Positions 53,596-63,756 of a DNA stretch of 64,000 nt are shown piece by piece. Position 1 is the stretch's first letter. Each line of letters begins with the position of its first letter. The stretch spans positions 1 through 64,000 of the forward strand of contig JACRNB010000011.1 of NCBI GenBank assembly GCA_016219425.1. The letters are read 5' to 3'. The notes under the pieces are model-generated. The model searched no databases, was not told where the DNA came from, and saw only the letters and a list, made by a program, of their open reading frames with translations. The position numbers and the translations under genes are program-made. This DNA is from Betaproteobacteria bacterium. GTDB lineage: Bacteria; Pseudomonadota; Gammaproteobacteria; Burkholderiales; Thiobacillaceae.

Positions 53596-53916
53596 TCAGT
53601 CCCAGCGTCCGTCTTGCACTTCCAGCCATCCGCCTTCCACCCTCGTCGCCAGCACGGCCAGCGCCTCGTAGGCGGGCGGGGCGGTGACCGCGCCGGTCTT
53701 CAGGTCGAACCGTGCGCCGTGGCGCGGGCAGGTGATCTCGCAGCCGGTCAGCGCACCGCTCGCGAGTTCGCCGCCGTCGTGGGTGCAGGCGTCTTCGATG
53801 GCGTAGAAGCCGTCGTCAAGGTGGAACACGCACACGCGCACTCCCTCCAGTTCGATCACCCGCCGTGCGCCGGGGGGAAAGTCGGCCACCCGCGCCACCT
53901 TCATCCAGGCGGCCAT
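53596..53916 (-). CDS. Rieske [2Fe-2S] ferredoxin-like protein
   Basis: A 106-residue single-domain Rieske protein. The cluster ligands are in ACTHDGGELASG (CxH, residues about 42-53) and CEITCPRHGARFDL (CxxH, about 57-70). Such proteins are often last in SUF operons and may deliver electrons or act as an Fe-S acceptor. Its ATG at 53916 overlaps the sufT stop by one base (TGATG), so it belongs to the operon. Confidence 0.88.
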   Translation of the reverse strand: MAAWMKVARVADFPPGARRVIELEGVRVCVFHLDDGFYAIEDACTHDGGELASGALTGCEITCPRHGARFDLKTGAVTAPPAYEALAVLATRVEGGWLEVQDGRWD

Positions 53917-54263
53917 CAGCACAGCCCCAGTTGCAGGCGCGCCGCCTCGCTCAGGCGGCCTTTGTCCCAGGGCGGCTCCCACACCAGTTCGACGTGCGCC
54001 TGGCTGACGCCGTCCACCGTTTCCACGGCGGCTTCGACCAGGGCGGGGAAGGTCTGGGCGACCGGGCAGGCGGGGGCGGTCAGGGTCATGCGGATATCCA
54101 CCCGTCCCGTCGCGTCGATGTCGAGACCGTAGATCAGGCCCAGGTCGTGGATGTTGAGCGGTATCTCGGGGTCGTGGATCTCGCGCAGGGCGGCGATGAC
54201 CCGGTCGCGCAGGCTGCCCTCTGCCGTGTGCGCGCCGATGAGCCGTTGCAGGAGGTTCGTCAT
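53916..54263 (-). CDS. sufT: SufT-like MIP18-family Fe-S assembly protein
   Basis: A 115-residue DUF59/MIP18 protein with LREIHDPEIPLNIHDLGLIY (residues about 25-44), LTAPACPVAQTFPALVEAAV (about 63-82) with the conserved Cys, and VELVWEPPWD (about 93-102). SufT helps Fe-S cluster maturation, mostly under high demand. It overlaps sufU-like by four bases. ATG 54263 is used. Confidence 0.9.
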   Translation of the reverse strand: MTNLLQRLIGAHTAEGSLRDRVIAALREIHDPEIPLNIHDLGLIYGLDIDATGRVDIRMTLTAPACPVAQTFPALVEAAVETVDGVSQAHVELVWEPPWDKGRLSEAARLQLGLC

Positions 54264-54745
54264 GGCCCCGTCCCTGGTTGCGGGCAGACGGGCGCGGGAT
54301 CTTCCGTGGTGACGGTGTCCGGGCGGTTTTCCAGCGCGGCTTGCAGGGTGTGCCAGGCCAGGGTGGCGCACTTCACCCGCATCGGGAACGCCTTCACCCC
54401 GGCCAGCGCCTTGAGCTTGCCCACGCCTTCCTCGGGGCCATCCTGGGCGAGCATGGCGTGGACCCGGACGAACAGGCCCTGCACTTCGTCCAGGGTCTTG
54501 CCCTGCACCGCTTCGGCCATCATCGAGGCGGAGGCCATCGCCACGGCGCAGCCCGCGCCTTCAAAGCCCATCGCCCGCACCACGCCGTCTTCGACCTGGA
54601 GATGCACGCTGACTTCGTCGTTGCACAGGGGGTTGAAGCCGTGCGCATGGCGGTTGCTGCCGGGCGGGTTCTCCGGGTAGTGCCGCGGGTGGCGGTTGTG
54701 TTCCAGGATCACCTGTTCGTACAGGTCGCGCAGGGGCGGGTTCAT
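54260..54745 (-). CDS. sufU: SufU-type Fe-S scaffold / sulfur-transfer protein
   Basis: A 161-residue IscU-fold protein with the three ligand cysteines in PLCNDEVSVH (residues about 40-49), GAGCAVAMASASMM (about 63-76) and RVKCATLAW. The insertion between the second and third cysteine (MLAQDGPEEGVGKLKALAGV) marks SufU rather than IscU. SufU normally receives sulfur from SufS, whose gene is missing from this operon. The last 17 residues (TEDPAPVCPQPGTGP) are an extra tail. The start overlaps sufD by four bases. Confidence 0.9.
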   Translation of the reverse strand: MNPPLRDLYEQVILEHNRHPRHYPENPPGSNRHAHGFNPLCNDEVSVHLQVEDGVVRAMGFEGAGCAVAMASASMMAEAVQGKTLDEVQGLFVRVHAMLAQDGPEEGVGKLKALAGVKAFPMRVKCATLAWHTLQAALENRPDTVTTEDPAPVCPQPGTGP

Positions 54746-55994
54746 GGTCGGACCTCCACAGTGCGGGCGCGCGGCAGACTGGCCAGCAGGCGGGGCATGA
54801 GCCAGCCGCGCAGGCCGGCGGCGTCGAGCAGGCCCAGCGCCTCTTCGACAAAGGCCTCCAGCAGCAGTTGGCGCGCGCCGGCGGTGTCGATGCCGCGGCT
54901 GCGCAGGTAGAACAGGGCGTCTTCGTCCAGGCTGCCGACCGTGGCGCCGTGGCTGCACTGGATGTCGTCGGCGTGGATCACCAGTTGCGGTTTGACGTCG
55001 ATCTCGGCCTGCGGCGAGAGCAACAGATTGCGGCTGGATTGGCGGGCGTCGCTGCCATCGGCATGGGGTTGCACCTCGGCGCGGGCGTCGAATACGCCGC
55101 GCCCGCGCCCATCCGCCAGGCCGCGGTAGAGGGTGCGGCTCGTGCCGTGCGGGGCTTGGTGCACCACGCGCACATGCTGCTCGGCGCTGTTGCGGGCGTC
55201 GGCGATGAAGACCCCGTCGAGCCGGGCCTCGGCGCCGGGACCGGCCAGGGTGACGCCAAGCTCATGGCGCGTCACCCGTCCGCCCAGCGTCAGGTTGAGC
55301 GCCTGGTAGCGGCTGTCGCGCTCCTGGCGCACGGCGGTGAGGCCGGTGTGGGTGGCGAGCGGACCTTCTTCGATGAGGCGCAGGTGGGTCAGCCGCGCGC
55401 CCGCTTCCAGCGCGATCTCGGTGACCGGGTTTTGCCAGTAGGCGATGCCGGGGTCGCCCAGAAAGTGTTCCACCAGGATGGCCTCCGCGCCTTCCGCCAG
55501 GTGCACGAAGACGCGCGGATGGAGCATGGCGTCCGCCGCGGCGGCGGCGAAGCGGAGGAATACGGGGCGCGCCAGGCGCTCGCCCGCCGGTACGCGCAGG
55601 CTGGCCCCTTCGCGCCAAAGGGCGGCATTGAGCCGGGCCAGGGCGCTGTCGGGGGCGAGGCTGCCGAATGCGGGCAGCGCGCCCGCGCCGATCACGTCGG
55701 CGAGGGCGCCCAGCACGGCGGAGGGGGGGACGTCTTGCTGCACCGGGCGGTCATCCAGCCAGGCCCGCAGTTCGCCCGGATACGCTTCCAGGGCCAGCAG
55801 CGCCGGGGTCGGGGCCAGCGGGGCGTGCAGCGGCATGTGCTCCAGGTGCGCCAGGGAGGTGTAGCGCCAGTCTTCGTGCTGGCGGTCGGGCAGGCCCGCT
55901 TGCAGGAATTTCCTGAGATGGGTCCGGCGCAACGCGGCCAGACCCGGCGGGGCTTCGATGCGCGACAGGGCGTCGCGGTAGGCGGCGAGGGCGA

Positions 55995-55998
<4 letters not shown>
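54742..55998 (-). CDS. sufD: Fe-S cluster assembly protein SufD
   Basis: A 418-residue beta-helix protein that pairs with SufB in the SufBC2D scaffold. HEDWRYTSLAHL (residues about 40-51) near the N-terminus, then the core [28 protein letters not shown], split here as DDIQCSHGATVGSLDED (about 350-366) with the conserved Cys-His, are diagnostic. It overlaps sufC by four bases and sufU by four. Confidence 0.93.
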
Positions 55999-56777
<779 letters not shown>

Positions 56778-56791
56778 GGCGTTCTCCTCAT

Positions 56792-58231
56792 TCAGCCCAC
56801 CGCGCCTTCGAGGCTGACGGCCAACAGTTTCTGGGCCTCCACCGCGAATTCCATGGGCAGTTCCTTGAACACTTCCTTGCAGAAGCCGTTGACGATCAGG
56901 TTGATCGCGTCTTCTTCGCCCAGGCCGCGGCTGCGCAGGTAGAACAACTGGTCTTCGCCGATGCGGCTGGCGGACGCTTCGTGTTCCACCCTGGCGCTCG
57001 GGTTCTTCACCTCGATGTACGGGTAGGTGTGCGCGGCGCAGTCCGGGCCCATCAGCAGCGAGTCGCAACGGGTGTGGTTGCGCGCGCCTTCCGCACCCGC
57101 CAGCACCTTCACCAGGCCGCGGTAGGCGTTGCTGCCGTGGCCGGCGGAGATGCCCTTGGAGACGATGGTGCTGCGGGTGTCACGCCCGATATGGATCATC
57201 TTGCTGCCGGTGTCGGCCTGCTGGCGGTGGTGGGTGAGGGCCACGGAATAGAACTCGCCCACCGAGCCGTCGCCGCGCAGGATGCAGCCGGGGTACTTCC
57301 AGGTGATGGCCGAGCCGGTCTCGACCTGGGTCCAGGAGATGTGCGCGCGCTCGCCCCGGCAGTCGCCGCGCTTGGTGACGAAGTTGTAGATGCCGCCCTG
57401 CCCTTCGGCGTCGCCGGGATACCAGTTCTGCACCGTGGAATATTTGATGCGCGCGTCTTTCAGGGCGATCAGTTCCACCACGGCGGCATGCAACTGGTTT
57501 TCGTCGCGCCGGGGCGCGGTGCAACCTTCCAGGTAGCTCACGCTCGCCCCGACGTCGGCGATGACCAGGGTGCGTTCGAACTGGCCGGTGTTGCTGGCGT
57601 TGATGCGGAAGTAGGTGGACAGCTCCATCGGGCACCGCACGCCCTTGGGCACATAGACGAAGGAGCCGTCGGAAAACACCGCTGCGTTGAGGCAGGCGAA
57701 GTAGTTGTCGCTGTACGGGACCACCGAGCCCAGGTACTGGCGCACCAGTTCCGGGTGCTCGCGCACCGCTTCGGAGAAGGAGCAGAAGAGGATGCCCAGG
57801 GTCTCCAGCTTGTCCTTGAAGGTGGTGGCGACCGAGACCGAATCGAACACCGCATCCACCGCGATGCCGGCCAGCGCCTCGCGTTCCTGGAGCGGGATGC
57901 CCAATTTTTCGTAGGTGGCCAGGAGTTGCGGGTCCACCTCGGCCAGGCTCTTGGGGCGGTTGCCGGAGCGGGGCGCGGCGTAGTACTGGATGCCCTGGTA
58001 GTCGATGGGCGGGTGCGTCACCGTGGCCCAGGTCGGCTCGCGCAGGGTCAGCCAGTGGCGGTAGGCCTTGAGCCGCCATTCCAGCAGGAACGCCGGCTCG
58101 CCCTTCTGCGCCGAGATGCGACGGATCACCGCCTCGTCCAGCCCTTGCGGGAACGGCTCCTGTTCGATGTCGGTGACGAAGCCCCAGCGGTATTCGCGCT
58201 CGATCTGCTGTTGTAAGTCTGGGTTGCTCAT
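56792..58231 (-). CDS. sufB: Fe-S cluster assembly protein SufB
   Basis: A 479-residue beta-helix scaffold. [11 protein letters not shown] (residues about 11-21), [26 protein letters not shown] split as [19 protein letters not shown] (about 195-213), [18 protein letters not shown] and [12 protein letters not shown] (Cys about 404), then [20 protein letters not shown], are hallmarks. SufB assembles nascent clusters with sulfur from SufU/SufS or SufE. ATG 58231 has GGAGCGAAC. It follows sufR after a repeat pair. Confidence 0.95.
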   Translation of the reverse strand: MSNPDLQQQIEREYRWGFVTDIEQEPFPQGLDEAVIRRISAQKGEPAFLLEWRLKAYRHWLTLREPTWATVTHPPIDYQGIQYYAAPRSGNRPKSLAEVDPQLLATYEKLGIPLQEREALAGIAVDAVFDSVSVATTFKDKLETLGILFCSFSEAVREHPELVRQYLGSVVPYSDNYFACLNAAVFSDGSFVYVPKGVRCPMELSTYFRINASNTGQFERTLVIADVGASVSYLEGCTAPRRDENQLHAAVVELIALKDARIKYSTVQNWYPGDAEGQGGIYNFVTKRGDCRGERAHISWTQVETGSAITWKYPGCILRGDGSVGEFYSVALTHHRQQADTGSKMIHIGRDTRSTIVSKGISAGHGSNAYRGLVKVLAGAEGARNHTRCDSLLMGPDCAAHTYPYIEVKNPSARVEHEASASRIGEDQLFYLRSRGLGEEDAINLIVNGFCKEVFKELPMEFAVEAQKLLAVSLEGAVG

Positions 58232-58276
58232 GTTCGCTCCTGCCTGATTGAAGGCATCGCCCTGCCATGCTCCCCT

Positions 58277-58344
58277 GTAGGAGCCCGGCTGTGCCGGGCG
58301 ATGCCTTTGCGAGGGTGGATCGCCCGGCACAGCCGGGCTCCTAC
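58277..58344. repeat. REP-like repeat pair, outward orientation
   Basis: GTAGGAGCCCGGCTGTGCCG... (58277-58302) and its exact reverse complement (58319-58344) have 26-base perfect arms around a 16-base spacer. The right arm equals the left arm at 51695-51720 base for base. Its edge provides the TAG stop of sufR (58341-58343). It sits inside the suf operon between sufR and sufB. Confidence 0.93.
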
Positions 58345-58799
58345 ACGGGTGCGGCCTGGCGTTTCACGTTGACGCGGGCAACCGGGATGGCGCGCGTCAT
58401 CGGCGCGGACAGGTCGGCCAGGCTCACCGCCTCCAGCGCCACCTGCACCGTGCGACTGATGAGGCGCCAGTTGCCGCGCGTGGCGCAGGCCGCTTCCAGT
58501 TCGCATGCGCCGGCGCCGAGAGCGCATTCGGTCAGGGCCACCGGGCCTTCGATGGCCGCGATGATGTCCGCCACCGAGATGGTCCTGGCGGCGCGCGCCA
58601 GGCTGTAGCCGCCCCCCACGCCGCGCGCGCCGACCACCAGCCCGGCGCGCGCCAGCCGTTTCAGCAGCGCGGCGACCGTGGGCGCGGGCAGGTCCAGTTC
58701 CTGCGCAAGCTGCGGCGCACTCACCTGGCGTTCGGGGGATCGCGCCAGATGCGCCATCAGTACGGCGGCGTAATCAGTCAGTCTGGCAATTCGCAACAT
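58341..58799 (-). CDS. sufR: Rrf2-family SUF regulator (SufR/IscR-like)
   Basis: A 152-residue winged-helix protein. [19 protein letters not shown] at the N-terminus and [22 protein letters not shown] (residues about 38-59) make the DNA-binding part; three cysteines in [14 protein letters not shown] (about 92-105) fit the cluster-binding loop. It belongs to the gamma/betaproteobacterial SUF-type Rrf2 regulators. It is expected to repress the operon it heads; a matching operator lies at 58818-58842. The last codons run into the REP-like repeat. Confidence 0.92.
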   Translation of the reverse strand: MLRIARLTDYAAVLMAHLARSPERQVSAPQLAQELDLPAPTVAALLKRLARAGLVVGARGVGGGYSLARAARTISVADIIAAIEGPVALTECALGAGACELEAACATRGNWRLISRTVQVALEAVSLADLSAPMTRAIPVARVNVKRQAAPV

Positions 58800-58817
58800 A
58801 GGGCCTCCGCGGTTGCA

Positions 58818-58842
58818 ATATAGGACCGATACAGTCCTTGAT
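58818..58842. promoter_or_regulatory. IscR/SufR-type operator
   Basis: ATATAGGACCGATACAGTCC (58818-58837) plus TTGAT has the length and core (GAC-Y-R-N3-Y-AGTC) of a type 1 IscR site, with the inverted GGAC..GTCC. On the minus strand TATATT (58817-58822) could be the -10 box of sufR, so binding would block transcription. Confidence 0.68.
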
Positions 58843-58997
58843 GGTTCAACAAGTACGCCACTTATGTGCAGATTTGCGGTTTTTTTCCTGGCCGTAACGG
58901 GGGTCTGGAAAAAAATCTGGATATACCCGAGTAATTCACTAGACTATTAGCCTGACAGCGGGAATTCGTTCCTCCCTCGTAACAGGAGCTTGTCGCC
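58843..58997. promoter_or_regulatory. Divergent sufR-dsrA intergenic region
   Basis: The rest of the 198-base gap is AT-richer than its surroundings. A TAGACT (58939-58944 region) could be the -10 box for dsrA. Poly-T (about 58878-58884) and GGAAAAAAATC (about 58907-58917) are unexplained. AACAGGAGC 12-20 bases before the dsrA ATG is the ribosome binding site. No copy of the 61.15-kb promoter element is found here. Confidence 0.45.
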
Positions 58998-60329
58998 ATG
59001 AACAACACACTGCCGGACACCCCTTTGCTCGATCAACTCGAATCCGGGCCGTGGCCCTCGTTTGTCACCGGCCTGAAACGCCTGGCGCAGGACAACCCGA
59101 TGATGGTCGGGCTGCTCGGCCAACTGGAGACCTCGTATCGCACCAGAACGGGCTACTGGAAGGGCGGGACCGTGGGCGTGGTGGGCTACGGCGGCGGCAT
59201 CATCCCGCGCTTCACCGAGTTGAAGGATGCAAAAGGCGTCGCCCTGTTCCCCGAGGCGGCGGAGTTCCACACCCTGCGCGTACAGCCGCCGGCGGGCATG
59301 CACTACACCTCCGACCTGCTGCGCAAACTGGCGGATACCTGGGTGGAATCGGGCGGTTCGGGGCTGATCGCGTTCCACGGTCAGTCCGGCGACATCATGT
59401 TCCAGGGCATCCGTAGCGAGAACGTGCAGAAGGCCTTCGACGGCCTCAATGCCATGGGCTTCGACCTGGGTGGCGCGGGGCCGGCCCTGCGCACCTCGAT
59501 GTCGTGCGTGGGCGCGGCGCGTTGCGAGATGTCGTGCTACGACGAGGCGCGCGCGCTGCGTACCGTGATCAACCGCAACATCGACGACATGCACCGCCCT
59601 TCCCTGCCCTACAAGTTCAAGTTCAAGTTCTCCGGCTGCCCGAACGACTGCGTCAACGCCATCCAGCGTTCCGATATGGCCACCATCGGCATCTGGCGCG
59701 ACAACATCCGCAGCGACGAGAAGCTTTCCCGCGAGTGGTTCGCCGCCCATGGCATGACGGACGCCATCAACATGGTGGTCAACCTGTGCCCCACCCATGC
59801 CATCCAGTTGCGTGAGCGGGATGCCGCCGCGCCGGGCGAGGGCGTCACCCGCGTGATCCTCTCGGACCAGCACGCCCTGGAGATCGACAACCACAACTGC
59901 GTGCGCTGCATGCACTGCCTGAATGTGATGCCGGGCGCGCTGCTGCCGGGCCTGGACAAGGGCGTGACGGTGCTGATCGGCGGCAAAGGGGTGCTGAAGA
60001 TCGGCGCCTCCATGGGCACGATGATCATCCCGTTCATGAAGCTCGATTCCGACGAGGATTTCGAGAAGCTGAACGATCTGGCGCGCAGCGTGCTCGATTT
60101 CTTCGCCGAGAACGCACTGGAACACGAACGCACCGGCGAGATGATCGAGCGTATCGGCCTGGTGAACTTCCTCGAAGGCATTGGCCTGGAAGTGGACCCG
60201 AACATGATCATCCACCCCCGCACCAACCCCTATGTGCGCACCGATACCTGGGACGAGGAGGCCGAAAGGTGGTTCGCACGCAAGGCCGAGGCGCATGCCG
60301 CCGGCGGTCGCTTGGCCCAGGCGGCGTGA
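58998..60329 (+). CDS. dsrA: Dissimilatory sulfite reductase alpha subunit-like protein, without DsrB
   Basis: A 443-residue DsrA, full length. The N-terminus LLDQLESGPWPSFVTGLKRL (residues about 10-29) and TGYWKGGTVGVVGYGGGIIP (about 50-69) are classic. The siroheme-[4Fe-4S] ligands are Cys170, Cys176 (CVGAARC), Cys214 and Cys218 (CPNDC); the ferredoxin domain has Cys264 (CPTHAI) and Cys301, 304, 307 (CVRCMHC). In sulfur oxidisers the DsrAB enzyme releases sulfite from DsrC trisulfide. DsrA normally works as an alpha2beta2 complex with DsrB, encoded next to it; here no dsrB is present. AGGAG precedes the ATG. Confidence 0.92.
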   Translation: MNNTLPDTPLLDQLESGPWPSFVTGLKRLAQDNPMMVGLLGQLETSYRTRTGYWKGGTVGVVGYGGGIIPRFTELKDAKGVALFPEAAEFHTLRVQPPAGMHYTSDLLRKLADTWVESGGSGLIAFHGQSGDIMFQGIRSENVQKAFDGLNAMGFDLGGAGPALRTSMSCVGAARCEMSCYDEARALRTVINRNIDDMHRPSLPYKFKFKFSGCPNDCVNAIQRSDMATIGIWRDNIRSDEKLSREWFAAHGMTDAINMVVNLCPTHAIQLRERDAAAPGEGVTRVILSDQHALEIDNHNCVRCMHCLNVMPGALLPGLDKGVTVLIGGKGVLKIGASMGTMIIPFMKLDSDEDFEKLNDLARSVLDFFAENALEHERTGEMIERIGLVNFLEGIGLEVDPNMIIHPRTNPYVRTDTWDEEAERWFARKAEAHAAGGRLAQAA

Positions 60330-60367
60330 ACCCGCCTGTTCATCCCTTAACGAAAAGGATCGAGATC

Positions 60368-60775
60368 ATGACCAACCTTCATATCGAATTTTCCGGCCCG
60401 CCCCTGAATTACCAGCGCGCCAGCCAGCTCGCGCGCGAGGCGGCAATGGCCGGGCCGATGCGGGAACCGACCATCATGTCCTGGCACCACCGCGACGCCA
60501 CGATGCCGTACTACGACGGCGCCAACCCCGAAACCTGGTGGGCGAAATACGGCGAGGGCAACGGCGGTCGCCTGGAAGTGAGCGTCGGCGACGATTTCCG
60601 CTTTGTGATGATGGATACGCGCGCCTTCGACCGCGTCGGCGAGATTCCACTACGCAACCTGCGGGACGGAGTGGGCCATCAGTACCTGTGCTGGACGCCC
60701 ATGCTGGCAGGCTCCACCACCCCGAACATGATGGCCTGCAACCCTCTGGGCGAATGGATGGCGGATCAGTTCTGA
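60368..60775 (+). CDS. Unknown 135-residue protein in the dsrA operon
   Basis: A soluble protein without signal peptide or membrane helix. Notable segments are MSWHHRDATMPYYDGANPET (residues about 37-56), WWAKYGEGNGG, VGDDFRFVMMDTRAFDRVGE (about 74-93) and YLCWTPMLAGSTTPNMMACN (about 106-125) with two cysteines. It bears no resemblance to DsrB, which would be about 350 residues with CX5C and CX3C motifs, nor to DsrE/F/H/L/M/K. AAGGA precedes ATG 60368; it lies 38 bases after dsrA and 26 before the DsrC-like gene, so it is surely in the operon. Rich in Trp, Met and His; a dsr accessory role is inference. Confidence 0.75.
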   Translation: MTNLHIEFSGPPLNYQRASQLAREAAMAGPMREPTIMSWHHRDATMPYYDGANPETWWAKYGEGNGGRLEVSVGDDFRFVMMDTRAFDRVGEIPLRNLRDGVGHQYLCWTPMLAGSTTPNMMACNPLGEWMADQF

Positions 60776-60801
60776 CCGCCTGACCACAAAGGAGACGAAC
60801 C

Positions 60802-61122
60802 ATGACGAGCACCCCCAGCCTTGCCCTGCCGTCTTTCGACCCGGACGGCTTCATGCGGGAAATGGAGCACTGGAACGAGGAGACCGCGCGGCGCATCGCC
60901 AGCGAAGACGGCCTGGGCGACCTGGACGAACGGCAGATCACCCTGGTGCGCCAGCTTCGGACCAGTTATCAGCGCCTGGGCGCGCTGCCCGCCTGGACCC
61001 ACGTCTGCCATCTGGCCGGCTTCGGCCCGGATTGCATGACGCGGCTGTTTCCCGATGCGCGCGAGGCCTGGCGCATTGCCGGTCTGCCCAACCCTGGGGA
61101 GGAGGCCAAGGCCTACTTGTAA
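60802..61122 (+). CDS. DsrC/TusE-family protein lacking both C-terminal cysteines (RspA-like)
   Basis: A 106-residue DsrC-fold protein: SFDPDGFMREMEHWNEETAR (residues about 10-29), ITLVRQLRTSYQRLGALPAW, then LFPDAREAWRIAGLPNPGEE near the C-terminus. In DsrC the last part reads ..ACKIAGLPKPTGCV, with two redox cysteines that carry the trisulfide. Here the first is Trp and the second is lost in a GEEAKAYL tail. Family members without these cysteines have been named RspA and considered regulatory. It cannot act as a sulfur carrier in the known way. AAGGAG lies before the ATG; it ends the dsrA operon. Confidence 0.85.
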   Translation: MTSTPSLALPSFDPDGFMREMEHWNEETARRIASEDGLGDLDERQITLVRQLRTSYQRLGALPAWTHVCHLAGFGPDCMTRLFPDAREAWRIAGLPNPGEEAKAYL

Positions 61123-61152
61123 CCCGGCAGGGCCGCAGGCGCGACGATCCGT

Positions 61153-61224
61153 CTAAAGATCCCTTTAGGGCGGCTAAATGACCCGGACATTTTCCCTGCG
61201 GCGCGTTCCACCTAGTCTTTGCAG
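61153..61224 (+). promoter_or_regulatory. Conserved palindrome-promoter element, copy B
   Basis: The perfect palindrome CTAAAG-ATC-CCTTTAG region (61153-61168), half-site GCTAAATG (61174-61181), -35-like TTTTCC (61190-61195) and -10-like TAGTCT (61213-61218) lie upstream of the ATG at 61272. It aligns without gaps to 51769-51840; distances from the -10 to the start codons are also alike (53 and 49 bases). Confidence 0.7.
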
Positions 61225-61271
61225 CAACACCTTTCGAACCCTGGGCGAAAGACATAAAGGAGTGAGACATC

Positions 61272-61556
61272 ATGTTGGCAGCTGAAACGAAACCGTCCCG
61301 TTTGGGGCCTGCGTCCCTGGAACTTTCCGGGCTGGCCGTAGTGGCCCTGTCGGACCAAGGCCGGGGCTACGGCCTGTACCGGGTCAAACGGGTGGAAGCC
61401 AGAACCATGGTGCTGGGTCATGGGGCCATCTCCTTCCCGGTCGGCATGCACCTGGACGTCGAGGCCTTCAAGTGCCTGGCGCCCAGCGCCGCCGATTTCC
61501 GTCAACGCACCACCGTCGTCGAGAACAGCCGCGACGGCATCCGGCTGGTGTGGTGA
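61272..61556 (+). CDS. Unknown 94-residue protein, PilZ-like by weak resemblance
   Basis: A small soluble protein with alternating hydrophobic strands: LELSGLAVVALSD (residues about 17-29), GYGLYRVKRVEART, ISFPVGMHLDVEAF (about 53-66) and VVENSRDGIRLVW at the end. The strand pattern with FPVGMHLDVE and the final G-I-R-L resembles a PilZ barrel, but the RxxxR cyclic di-GMP motif is missing, so the call is weak. AAAGGAG lies before ATG 61272. It shares its promoter element with a diguanylate cyclase gene. The stop overlaps the next start (TGATG). Confidence 0.6.
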   Translation: MLAAETKPSRLGPASLELSGLAVVALSDQGRGYGLYRVKRVEARTMVLGHGAISFPVGMHLDVEAFKCLAPSAADFRQRTTVVENSRDGIRLVW

Positions 61557-61888
61557 TGTGTACCCGCAGGGGTGCAGGGCTTGGGGCGGCGTTGGCCGTC
61601 CTGTGCGTCGCCCTGACGCCGCTCGCTTCGTTCGCGGATACGGACTCGGTTGCAGGACAGATCGCTTGCCCGGCCCTGCTGATGGAAGGGGAGTGCCGCG
61701 CCTACCTGGCAGAACTGCGCCGCGCCCGGACCAAGGCGGAGATGCGGTTGTTTGAGGATCGGTACGCGGCCTTGCTGAAAGAACGTTTCAGCCTGTGCCC
61801 GCACTCCGCCGCTCTGAAGACGGTGAAAAATGCGGACGACCGCCCGCAACCGCAACGGGTATTCCCGGGGAAAAAGATCAGCATGTAG
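61556..61888 (+). CDS. Small exported protein, 110 residues
   Basis: A signal peptide covers residues about 1-27 (RRGAGLGAALAVLCVALTPL then ASFADTD). The mature part is helical and charged with IACPALLMEGECRAYLAELR (two cysteines) and SLCPHSAALKTV (a third). No family is recognised. It is co-transcribed with the preceding gene and followed by a terminator, so the two form a two-gene operon under the shared promoter element. Confidence 0.68.
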   Translation: MCTRRGAGLGAALAVLCVALTPLASFADTDSVAGQIACPALLMEGECRAYLAELRRARTKAEMRLFEDRYAALLKERFSLCPHSAALKTVKNADDRPQPQRVFPGKKISM

Positions 61889-61940
61889 GCGTGCGCGCCG
61901 CGATGCGCCACATGAAGCCACGAATGGAAGCCACAAATGG

Positions 61941-61974
61941 AAACGGCTTACATCGCTGTAAGCCGTTGTTTTTT
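61941..61974 (+). terminator. Rho-independent terminator before tRNA-Arg
   Basis: AACGGCTTAC-ATCGCT-GTAAGCCGTT followed by GTTTTTT on the plus strand. The 10-bp stem and T-run end the two-gene operon at 61888; on the minus strand it lies just past the 3' end of the tRNA gene and may help stop that transcript too. Confidence 0.9.
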
Positions 61975-61975
61975 C

Positions 61976-62052
61976 TGGCGCGCCCGGCAGGATTCGAACC
62001 CACGACCCCCTGGTTCGTAGCCAGGTACTCTATCCAACTGAGCTACGGGCGC
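61976..62052 (-). tRNA. tRNA-Arg (anticodon ACG)
   Basis: On the minus strand the cloverleaf reads GCGCCCG acceptor, GTTGGAT D-loop region, anticodon stem-loop CCTGG-CTACGAA-CCAGG with anticodon ACG, GGTTCGAATCC T-arm and CGGGCGC-G followed by an encoded CCA. Length 77 bases. ACG is edited to ICG and reads CGU, CGC and CGA. Confidence 0.97.
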
Positions 62053-62129
62053 TTGGAAAGGCGGCGAATCCTACCGGAACTCGTGCGGGCGGGCAATCGC
62101 ACCCACACAAATTCCTTGCCTGCGCCGCA

Positions 62130-63685
<1,556 letters not shown>

Positions 63686-63756
63686 GGCGCGGTACAAGTC
63701 GTAACAGGGGGGCGGTGTAGAATGCGCCGGTTTTTCCACCCCTAGAGCGCAAGACC

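Noticed and set aside
60368-60775. Truncated DsrB
   Set aside because: Position suggested dsrB, but the 135-residue protein shares none of the DsrB motifs (no CX5C, CX3C or ferredoxin cysteines) and has its own start and ribosome binding site.
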